64,000 nt of DNA from Phoronis australis (Eukaryota; Phoronida; Phoronidae): NCBI GenBank assembly GCA_002633005.1, contig NMRA01000054.1:500952-564951 (forward strand), written 5' to 3'. The notes under the pieces were generated by a model. That model did no database searches and had not been told where the DNA came from. It worked only from the letters and a program-made list of their open reading frames with translations. Numbering within the stretch: the first letter of the stretch is position 1; every line of letters begins with the position of its first letter. Made by a program: the position numbers and the translations under genes. Below, in pieces: positions 36,101-48,100 of the stretch.

Positions 36101-39100
36101 TCGATGACAGACTTTTTTGTTACAAAAGGCGGGAGGATTATGCAAGAAAATGGCGTTTACTAGATTGTTTTTCACTTAAACGGCTGCAACGTGACTGCTG
36201 TTTAACTCACAGATTTTGTGTGCACAGGTCGACGGTCGTTAGCTCTACCGTGGAGTATTAATAGTCGATGTACATGTTTGGGACGAGGTGACGAGGTGAA
36301 CTACCCGGGCTGTGTGAATTTTCTGGGTCTAACGGAGACACTGACACAGTGGTCAGCCAGCTCGCTGTATCATATCAAGACTATAGTCAAAATCCAAATT
36401 CGTTTTATCGTGTCCTTGTTAATAATAACGGCATGCTAAAGTTTCTTAATTTTCATACTTCAGGAATATAACAATCACTTATTTGGTACACATACGTGCA
36501 CGCCGCAGATCACATCTAGGAAATTTCCGATTTGACGGATGACAATAAATGAGCACAATGAAAATTAAACGTCGTTTTACAGCTTGTAAGATTCATAATA
36601 AACGTATTTTGAATATTGCAATGCATGTGTTCCAAAATCTAAATAACTTGGGTCCTATATTTTTGTATTCGTGCACGCCGAATGAAAGTAATCGTGAGTG
36701 TTGCTGTGTTGCAAAATCTCTTATCCTGGGCCAATTTGAAAAATTCAAAGTTGTACTCATATTTATTTTCGCTCCTCTTTTCAAATATTACATTAAAAAC
36801 TACGTAAAACTCCATAAAAAGTACAGTCTGCTAGGCTAGAATGTAATCAGCTGATCATATCCGCATGAGCGAAGCCAATTATCCTCGCTCGTGACTCGAT
36901 GAATAGAGCAGCTTGGCAGCATCCCTTTGATCGTGAACCGAGCGCGACTCAGCCAAGTTGGATAACAGTCTAGTTCATTTGAAACCCCACAGTTTACCCT
37001 GACAGGCGGGGTTTGGACTAATCTTATTTAGTGGGAATGTTTATAGCATGTAAGATATTTGCTACAGGAGTCATATTCCCAACTTGTTGTTGGGCTATAG
37101 ACTCGAACAAGTTAGTAGGAGCAACAGGAAAACGTCGATACCCCTAGCAGCTCACTTCACTACCCTCCAAATGTCCACCCCAGCAACTTACGTCATACCC
37201 TCCAGATGTCCATCCCCAGCATTACTCACTTTTTACCCTCTAGATGTCTACCTCCAGCAACTCACTTCATACCCTATAGACGTCCACCCTAAGCTCACTT
37301 CACAACCTCCAGACATCCACCCCAAGCTCACTTCACAACCTCCAGCAGTGACATGCACCTGTAATTCACTTCACCCCTGAAAGCTCACTTCACAACCTCC
37401 TACCCAATAACATCCAACCTCAGCTCACTGTAAATCATTAAAACATCCACCGCCATAGCCCTGACTTCTTGGCCCTCGTCCACTCCCATCAGCTCACTAA
37501 CACCCCGTCAGAGACACTCCCAGATTACTCAGTCAACAACCACCTCCAGCTTACCTTGCATGTACATTCGACACAGGTGTTACTCTCCAGCCTCCACGTG
37601 TTGCCTGATTCATGGATCACCCCACCATGTTCACATGGTTCAAGCACATCAGCAGGGTTGTTAAACTCCCAGTTACAAGGATTGGGGCCATACCTGATCT
37701 GTGATTGTGAATAGGAAGCATGTAATTTTCATTATACCACACAAACAATAATATATTAAAACATTTTTGTAATAAATATCATTTTCTGATATCAAAATTG
37801 ACTTTTATTTAAAAATTCAAAAAAAAAACTATTGTACTTCATACAGTTTCAATATCCCTATTAAAGTTAGTCATAACATCAAAGGTTAGATGGCACAATT
37901 TGCCTTTGTAAATTTGTGTCTTGACAATGGACTTAAAATTTGCAAATGCAAATTGAGCACGAGAATTGTCATAGAAAATACTCCTGGCTTAAGCATGAGA
38001 GTTCAAAAGCAAAACAAAAAAAATGTGGAATAAGCCTGATGAACGGCCATCAATAGTGTTTTCAAAATCAGAGAATTTTAGACGATTTTAAATATTAGAC
38101 GCATTATGATGTTGTTGCAGCTCACTATAATTCTATGGCATGGACAACCAAACGGAGTATTAATAACTGACTGGGCAATTTATAGAAACGCTGCCGACAG
38201 GCAGATCTTGAATGTCGTGAAGAGGGCAACTACAATTTTTTCGAAGGAAATATCTGTGTAAGCCGACAGAGATTCATATAATTTTAGTCACATCTGTAGT
38301 GGGACCGGGCCCCCTGAGCATCTTAATTTTTGATTACCCGAGAGATGCGGCATGAAACTGTAGGCTGGTGCAAATACAACGTATCAAAATACCATCTTAT
38401 CCAGTATACTTGAGATAAAATATAACATGACACTACAGAATAAAAACCGTTTCACAATTCAAGTTGTGATGCAGAGGCCATCACTACCAAGCACTGCCAC
38501 TGTTATATAAAACCTAGAAGTTGTGATCCAGAGGCCATCACGTCCAAGCACTGTCATTGTTACACAAAGCCTAGAAGTTTGAATAAAACTTGAAGTGAGT
38601 AAACTACTAATTTCATCTTGACTTACTATATCGTATTCACAATGGGAGCAGCACTCGCCAAGCTTCTGAATGGGTGCATCACAGTTGGTGGTCTCTGGAC
38701 ACTGTCTCTGGCAGTCTATTTGACCATCCTGAATAAAGAAAGCTGGTGTATTAGTAGTCACAACCCAGAATCACAAACAATAGTTCAGAGCCAATACCAA
38801 CAAGAAGAAGAAATTATGGTGGCGATGGCAAACATTGATCTTTTACTAGACGGGCACTAAAACGAAATTACCAGCCACTTCAGGCCATAAACGCATGAAT
38901 TACATTGCATGTGAAGACCCGACAAGCAGCTTGAGATATACTGAAAAGCAAAACTGAACAGAAAGGAGACAAACAGGTGCATAAAAATTGAAACTCACCG
39001 TGACATACTGCATAATTTTATCGTCAAAATGGACAACGATTAATGAAATGACCATGAGAGTGTAAACTGCACAAACCATGTGTTACACATGCACTTAAAA

Positions 39101-42100
39101 CATATGAAGAAGTGAAAAGACAAAAACGAACAAGTATATAGCCAAGAAATACAAAGTATACATTTCAATCTGGTGCAAATCATTTTCAGTCCAAAACATT
39201 AGTTTTTTAACTTTGCACAGCTCGTCTATTTTTCAATCTTTATTATTTTTGTAAATGATACAAGAATATGTACCAAACATTCACAGACGAAACACTTGTA
39301 GTTCCACATATCTCCCGTGTTGAATACAACCTGGTCCAAGTCCTGGTGAAGGCACTGGCGATGGATGCCACACTCTGGACAACACGACGTGTTGAAGTCT
39401 CCCGTACAGTCACATGTGACTTTTGTACAGTTGGTATGACCAGCCTGCAGTGGATAATTCAATGAATACAATGAATGCAATGCAACAGTTTTACATCAGT
39501 GCTTAAAGTTGCATTTCACCCTGTTAAATTGGGTGAAAAATCAAATTGGGCCTTTTACTCTCATAAGATCAGTCCCATAATATTTGTTAACACAACAGGT
39601 CTCTGCTTCCCTTACAAACTCGGAGATAAGACCACAGTTCAAGAGACTGACCTCATCGAAATCACATGCTGGTTCAAAAAAGCCCTTTGGTATGTTAAAC
39701 TGCTTTGTTCTGAGGACACACGGAGTTTCTTGTGAAAAAAGAAATTTGAATTCTGAATTTTCCTCCCAAAAATCAGGAATTCACTGCAACTACCCCAATC
39801 TCGTAGTGGAGACAAAATTCCAAATGCCCATGCCCACGACTTTTATATTCCAGAAATGTAGGCTAAAATTTTTTATTTTATTTTTATTTTATTATTGTGA
39901 TATTTAAAATGAGGGTGGCCTCTTCAGTGACAGCACTGCTTTCCAAGAGGGCCCTCAAAATATGTCAATGTAAACCAGATTTTTACCAATTTTCATTTTT
40001 GGGGGAGGTACACAGGCCCAAACCGTGACTTTAGATCTCGAATCACACAGGCAATGTGAACATGGGTCATTTTCAAACAAGCAGTTTTAGGGTTGGCCAA
40101 GCCCACTTAACTCTGAACCATTTTCATAAGTCGCTGATAGTTTCAATGCTCTTGTTGGTAACATAATTAGAATCCAATCACAGTAAGAAATATGAGACCA
40201 ATTTCATGAAAGTAAATGGCCTAATACGACTTTCAATTTTAGCCAGCTAAACACGGCAACTGGAATACAGCTTAAGTTTGTAGAATGGGGCTTGTCAAGC
40301 AATGTGTTGAAGACTACTTTAGTTAGACAGATCAAGTTTGAATCTAATACTGGAATTAAAACTTACAAAAATTAGCAATGTTGCGTTCACATCTCACAGA
40401 CTTCAGCTTGGCTAGTGACATAATAGTTATTCTGGCCAATTGGTGGCGTATTGACTAAACGGCGCGGCATTGACGTCAGTACACCATCCCATACGTGTGA
40501 CAAATCAAATCATAAACCGCCTCTTTTATTTGAAGAGGGACTCTCAATGCGCTCATGAAAAAAAGAGGCAGTTAAATACGATTCGATTTGTCACACGTAT
40601 GGGATGGTGTACTGACGTCAATGCCACGCCCGGTGTTTAGCCAAAACGCCACCAATTGGCCAAAATAACGATTACGTCACAAGCAAAGCTGAACTCCGTG
40701 AGATGCAGACGCAACGTCGCTAATTTTTGTAAGTTTTAATTCCAGTTTAAGACTCAAACTTGATCAGTTTTCTCAACTGGATGTCTCAAAATTTTCATGC
40801 TTTCACTACTTTAGTTAGTCACAATTTGTTACTTCTGTCTAGTAGTATAGTGCGACCACCCCACATTGGAGAATACACAATATAATGGCTTCATACAGAT
40901 TACTTTACAGTCATATGTGACTTTTGTACATTTGATGTGACCTGAGCTACAGCAAATTCAACGAAATAGCTTTAATTTGCGGATATGTTCTGAAAATACA
41001 CAAGTCACATGGCATGAAATGATGTTCAAATCTCCACGACAGTTGTACATGTCTTTTTTACACTAAGCATGACTGCTCTGCAATGAAAAGTTTGAAATAC
41101 AAAGACAAATACAAATACAATACAACTGCCAGAATGGCTAACAGTACAGTGGCAGATCTAGGATATCATAAGGAGGGGGGGCTCGACATTTTGTCTTGGG
41201 GAATCACGCAAAGCATGATTGGTGTGTGTGGGCCAAGCTTTCAATGGAAGGGTGGTCTAGAATTTCTGGGATGTGGGGTGACTAAAAAACAGGAAACCGA
41301 TTGCGCTGATGGTCTCACAAAAGGCTCTGAGCCTCCCACACACGCAATCTAAAACTGCCCACATTGTTAAATCTCCCATGCATATACCGTAATCGTTCGG
41401 GTTAACGCCCATGCTCAGTTAACCGCCCATCCCCGACTTTAAGTGGATTTTCGATTTAACCGCCCACTGCTCGGTTAACCGCCCTCCCCCGATTTTTTGG
41501 ATTCGCCAATTTAACCGACCAGGGCGTTAACCCGAACGATTACGGTATACTGGGAGTTAGTTCATAAAATCAATATTTCCTCACGCTCGTACTTATTTTT
41601 TCCCGTAGCCAAGGTAGGGGAGAGGGGGACCAGGCCCCCTGCCCCCCCCCTAAATCCGCATATGCGATACACATCAAATAAGTTTGACCGAAACATGCTT
41701 CATGTGCCCCTTGCAGTTACAAGTGGTTACAGTTGAATGACTGTGATAATGTTTTAAAAAATATATCATGTTAAGGGAAAAGAAGATACAAAAGAGCAAG
41801 TAAAATACCTGGCAGTGGCAAAGTAAACATGGGTTGTCAGAATCAAGCCATTCTGCTCCATCTTGATATTCCCCCGATTTGTGAGTACAGTCTAAAAACA
41901 AAGTCTTTAACAATTAGTGCCNGGGGACCAGGCCCCCTGCCCCCCCCTAAATCCGCATATGCGATACACATCAAATAAGTTTGACCGAAACATGCTTCAT
42001 GTGCCCCTTGCAGTTACAAGTGGTTACAGTTGAATGACTGTGATAATGTTTTAAAAAATATATCATGTTAAGGGAAAAGAAGATACAAAAGAGCAAGTAA

Positions 42101-45100
42101 AATACCTGGCAGTGGCAAAGTAAACATGGGTTGTCAGAATCAAGCCATTCTGCTCCATCTTGATATTCCCCCGATTTGTGAGTACAGTCTAAAAACAAAG
42201 TCTTTAACAATTAGTGCCCTTATATCATAATAGATTATAGTTTATATCATGCACTGCTTTTGCACGTAATTTTTTACACTTTTTACTTTCCTCTTTATCT
42301 TATGAACCTGCCTGTACATAAAGTTTCTCTTATCCATTTTATATTTCTTTAATGCAGTATCTTTTAATTTTACTCAGAAAAATATGCTTTGAAAATAATG
42401 ACTTACTCATTGAGCATGCCTGGTCTCCCTCACAGACACACCTGTAACTGCCAGGTGAGTTCAAACACACCTGACTTGAGTGACAAGTGTGGGTCTTAAG
42501 TGAACACTCATCTATATCTGCAACCCACATGGAATACTACATTAGAAGTGACCACATTGTATTTTCTCAGTCATCTTGTATGGTAAAAATTCTTCAATTT
42601 GGGACAGTGAAGAATTAATTATTTGCTCAAGGTCGGAGCTACAATGTGCCAAATTCTAGAAATAGACAATATTGGACTTGCCAAATTCAAGAAGCACCGT
42701 AAAGATGGCAAAATTACCAGAATCAAGAAAATTCTTGAGTGAGTTTCAGCGTCCCAAATTCTAGAGATCCCAAATTGGTGAGCGAGAGTAACCATATCAG
42801 CTGTGTTTAGCCAAATATCTGCTAAACTCTTCACATTTTTAAATTATATCAGTTAGCAGAACCAAATCACAGAAAAATCTACCGTTAGGGCACACTGACA
42901 TGGAAAGGACAGCAACACTCGCAACAAAACATTGGTGTCAACAACATAAATGTTTATCTTAAAGACAAAATCTCAAAAATGTTGCCAGTATCTCTTAAAT
43001 TTACATATTTGTTAAAAATCTAACAAAATGAAATTCAACTTCTGCTTTGAAAAGAAGAATTTTTACCATAACCCAGATTTGAGTTCATGTAAGTGCTGAT
43101 CCCTGAACCCACACTGTCCCCCTTAGTTTATGTTTTTTTAAAAATGCTTTGGGCATTGAACAATTACCGTATTCTCCCTGATAACCGCCCATGTCCCTAT
43201 AAGCACCCCCAGGCGTTTTCAGACTTTGCTAAAATAAGCGCTCAGTCCATGAACGATGTGTACATGCGAAAAATGCCTTACCTACATCTCAAAATTCTAC
43301 AGTAACATCTTCAATTTATCAATAAGATCTGACAGTCCTGAAAAATAATCACTGTGCGTAGAATTTGTAGACCACGAGCGTCGCCACTATGTCAGTATTT
43401 AGCTGTGACTATGCAATTCAAATTTCCGCCATTGTCAGAATATAGTCTGACAGTATTTTTAGTTGCATTGTTTTGTTTTGTTATTCTGTTTGATTGGCAT
43501 GACCCCTGAGTTAAGTACAGTGATGATGTAATTTGTTTACTACAAAATAGTGTGTAACTTTCTAGAATGAGACTGAGGTCAGAATAGTGATGATGTAATT
43601 TGTTTACTGCAGTATAGTGTGGAACTTTCTAGAAGACTCTAGCATGACAGTGATTAATGCAGTCTGGAATATTCTAGAGACTAGTACATGTTTGTAGAAT
43701 GATTGGGTAGGTTCCAGAAAGTTCTGGTATGTGCTTGAATTGATGAAAAGTTCTAGAACAATGCATTAGGCTATAAATACAAAGGCACGGGTTTGTGTTA
43801 GTCACTTGAGTCCAAGAAGATTAAGTCAGTTGAGTCCGCCAAGAAGATCAAGTCGGGAGATCAAGTAAGTTCAAGTAAGTCAATCAGGAGAACTACAGTT
43901 GAGTTGCAGTGAAGAGAATCAGCAGTTACAGCGATAGTCAATAGAGAGCCAGCTATAGAGACAACAGGTTCTGAACCAACGAGTGTAACAGTTGCTGAAC
44001 GTTTCTCAGAAGTTCATCACAAGTCAAGGCTTCGCAGCACTGGCTGGAGCATAACCAGACATTATGTCGGACGTTTTGTTTGAGTAGGCTTGTGAACGTA
44101 CGGTCGGGATTAATAAAGGATTAACTCGAACCAGTCTTCAGTCAATCTTCGCACCGAAAACTATTAGCACCGGTCTGTAACAACCTGCACCCACCCACAC
44201 ACGGGGAAAAACGTGACAGCCATACTTCACAAACAATGCTATAGTTTTGCGGATCGTGCGAGCAACGTGACCCCTATTTTCTGGCCTTTCAGAATAGACG
44301 CAGCGTACTAGTCAACGGCATTGTAAAGTATCTTTGTCATACAGGTCTTATTTCTCAATAGGAATCCAACTTTATTTGTACACGAACACTAATAAAAAAG
44401 TTTACCGCTGGTGATGAAGTACGCGCTACATACATGTACTTGTCATCAGAATTAGTCTTCGGGAACTATCCATTAATGAAATGGGTAGCAAAGTATCATC
44501 AAGAAATAAATACTGGCACTAATTTCTGAAAGTTTCCAAAACCCTAAAACACTTTTTTTATTTTTAAGAGGAATTATTTAATTAATCCAAATTGCTGTTT
44601 TTAAAGTCAAAATGATCCACTGATAGTGAACACTTTCGCACCCTGAATCTCCCGGAAAATAACTGATAGACTGTCATGCATCCACCTGGTGACCTTTAAG
44701 ATCGGCCTTACTGAAACAATTTTTGAACGGTGTTTTAGCAGATGAGTCCAGCAAGTGCTAAATAAAACAAGTTCTGCTTATTGCTTGAGTTAATGCCTTA
44801 AGTTACAATGCACACCTAGATCGTTACACTGCGTTCACTCTGGCAAATGAACTCTTGATGACATGCACATGCTCGCTGACTCATTAACACATGCAGACAA
44901 ACTTCAAAACAAGCATCAGGTGACAACAACATGTGTGTTTGTCGAGATTTTTCTCGTGTTGCGGGGTACGATTTCTCGCAGATTTGGACTTAATGTACTG
45001 TAACAGTTATTATCCCAACTCCACAGGAACTTAAAAATCATAGGGACGCTATTTTGAAAACTTTAGGATGGATTCAGGTAAGTTGTTGAGTCGAAACTGT

Positions 45101-48100
45101 ATTTTTGTTGAAGAATTCAAGTTGCCCTATCGACGATCACACGACAGTGTCTCATCAGTCGGTCAGTTTTCGCCCTGGGATTTCTGCACAATTTCCAAAA
45201 AAATGATCGTAATTTAACAAGGAAGTTTGATAGCAATGCACCACAGTTTTGTAAAAAGTCTGTCATATGTTACAGATACGTAACAGAGCAAAAATGTGAT
45301 GATAAATAGCTTATAATTTTACCCATTTCGGAAACCGGGTTTCAATTGTCTTGGGCTACAATAAGCGCCCCCCCAAAAGAAATTTTTCTAAACACCCTGG
45401 GTGGTTATTAGGGCGAATACAGTACGTCAAATTTTTACAATTACAGAAAATATGTTCAGGAAATGAAATGCTTCACAATACCTTTACAGTTTTGTCCAAA
45501 TAAATTGTCTGGAGTTGAGCTGCGATAACCGGGAAGGCACTCACACATGTAAGCCCCGAGCATATTTACACAACGAGACGTATGACTGCATGAAGATATG
45601 CCGAAGGCGCATTCGTTGAAGTCTGAGGACAATAACATTCACAAAGTTATAGAGTTACGAACTACTGCAAAATTATCTGTGTTGAAACATTTTATAGAGT
45701 GCCAGATTTTAGAAGACCAACTTCAATGTGACAAATAAGATAAAAAGAAAGTTTGGCTACGTATAAAACTGTCCCAGGGATGAAAAAAGCAAATTAAATT
45801 ATGATTGTTAAAATTAGTCATTAAATTTGAGAGACCAGAGACTGAATAAAAAACACTGAGCTAAAACAGATATGCTGTGTCCACACAATCAGTGGTTCCC
45901 AGAAATGTTCTCCTAAACATCTTATTGCTGGGACAGGTTTCGCTGGCACAACCTAATCAACTTTGGTATACCTGGCGGACCAACAGAATTTTAACATGGC
46001 ATGGCATTTCATCATAAAAATTAAATCACATTTTTGAAAAATCATAGAAAGAAATTTTAAAATCATCGTAGATTTTCATGTTCAATTTTCATAAAAAGAC
46101 AGGTCAAAATGAACCACGACAAAAATTCTAGATACAAGTACTATGAATTGAAGTGATATAAATAAAATTTTACGTATGGTTAAATACCTAGTTCACATGA
46201 TTTGCCCATAAATCCATGAACACACTTGCAAATATTAGGCTTTGTACACACACCACCATGGAGGCAACCGTTCTCACATTGAGCTGAAAATAAATTTAGA
46301 CGTAAGTCGTGTTTGCTAGAAATTCATTAGGAAGATTCTTCACTACTACACCTCTTTCTCACATTTTTATAGGAATTGATACATTTTTACCGCAGAGTCC
46401 TAGAAAAGTGGCATGTCACAACATCAAAAGTCGTAGCCCCCGATCCCTTATGTGCCCAAAGCTGATCTATTGTTAGAGTTAGCATGGCTTGATCAAGTGT
46501 CTCATATCCAAAAGCTTTAAACCTAAATAAGGCTGTTTTTCATACTGTTTGATTAAATAAACGTTTTAAAAAATTCAATATATCACCAGATGTACTTCAA
46601 CACCTCAAACAGCATTTACCAAAGAGGTAAAATCTCATTGTAATAGATAGTGAATTTTAATTATGGATAAAGGTCAAGAAATCAGTGTTGAAATTCCTTT
46701 TCAGCTAACACAAAGCAACTGGCCAGTAAGGATTGCATTTTCTGTACAAATATGTGTTTACATACGTTGACAATCAAACCCATCGCCTTGGTAACCAGGA
46801 GTGCACTGACAGGTGTAGCTGCCTAGAGTATTGGTACAGGCAGCATTCTCATCACAGGCCTGAGTCAGACTCAGTGAGTTGTACCCACATTCATTTATAT
46901 CTGAAATACAAGAAAAAACAACCCATGAAAAATGAACTAGCTCTGGGTAAATACTGCCTCACCCCAACACACAAACCAAGGAAGTCATGTGTCCGTTGAG
47001 GTCATATAGGATGTTACTGACAGGTCTTCGTATTGAACCAAATATCTACGAAACTACAGAACTTGACTCAATTTGATTTTTGACTTTTTACCAACCTGTT
47101 ACCAATTGATTCATGTGACCATGTCTTTAAGCAAAATTTAGAAAAAATAAGGTACGTCGATAACAAAATAATAGTATCAATAACAAGATCAATTATTTGA
47201 CATTTAATTGCTCCAAGTGAGATCTTAAACAGGCTTTTACAGTTTTCTAAAAGTTTATTTCGTATTCGTTTTATGCAACTTTGCAAATTTTCATGAAAAT
47301 TAGAAGTCATATTTTTGATAGTCCCTCACAGATGCATAAGTGGAACATTTCAGAGTTGAGCTCTTCAATTTATCACACAATATGGTGAGGAAGTTGAATT
47401 TTAATTTAGGAAATGAACAAAATACGTCTTAAAAAGATTTGACTAGAACAGCAGTGCTTTCCCCAATTTCATTTAGAAAACAATGGAATTCCTCTGAAAA
47501 ATACAAAAAATGTAATTTCAACAATTTCTATAACAAAATTGAAAAGAGCTCCAACCAGCCTTTTATTGTCAATTAATGTTACTTACCAAGGCAGATGCCA
47601 ATCTCATTCATAGAGTATCCAGGCATGCAGTCACATCCGTATGAACCGACAGTGTTCACACAAACACTGTTTAAGTGGCATTTATGTTTGTGAACACCCT
47701 CACTGATTGCACATTCATTAATGTCTGAAAATGGATCAAAATGGAATTGACAGGGGTCAACGATGCGAGTATGTGACACTGGCGGATCTAGGTTGTATAA
47801 TGGGAAGGGGTCAATCCCTATTTTAGACAGAAAGTGTCTGCGCAAGTCCAAAATACAGCCCGCTGACTGCCTTTTTATTTTTGGTTGTGTCCATGGGGGA
47901 AGCGGACCCCGTAAGTCCACCCCAAATCCAAAGTTGTGTGTTTTTGTATTATACATGTTCAACTATTAAAAAAAGTTATAGAGTCGAAATTTGCAATAAA
48001 ACAAATGAGTTCAGACTGTGGTCTGTATATCAGACACACTCATGCTTGGGCTAGTGTTCATGGGTAGATGTATTCACACATAAAAGCTGCGGTGAATTTA

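Larger units (their letters stand above)
41625..42218. repeat. 297-bp direct duplication joined at a single N
   Basis: 41625-41921 and 41923-42218 match apart from one C in a homopolymer, with a single N at 41922. The block contains a NELL vWC exon. The pattern matches the 2845-3455 join and points to an unmerged haplotype. Confidence 0.9.
43167..45422. mobile_element. TA-flanked DNA transposon, nonautonomous, carrying a nested solo LTR
   Basis: The left end CCGTATTCTCCCTGATAACC and the right end, inverse of CTGTATTCGCCCTAATAACC, are each flanked by TA. Removing the nested LTR (43433-44218) leaves about 1.46 kb. No transposase-like reading frame is seen. A partial inverted copy lies at 35568. 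Confidence 0.8.

Noticed and set aside
37290-37420. Alternative last NELL exon in the minisatellite ([14 protein letters not shown]...)
   Set aside because: An acceptor and open phase exist, but the sequence is repeat-derived and lacks the CC-x5-C motif that the exon at 33116-33178 has.
47779-47925. Full hAT-like element starting CACTGGCGGATCTAGG
   Set aside because: Only the left end is convincing. I could not find a matching right end or target duplication.
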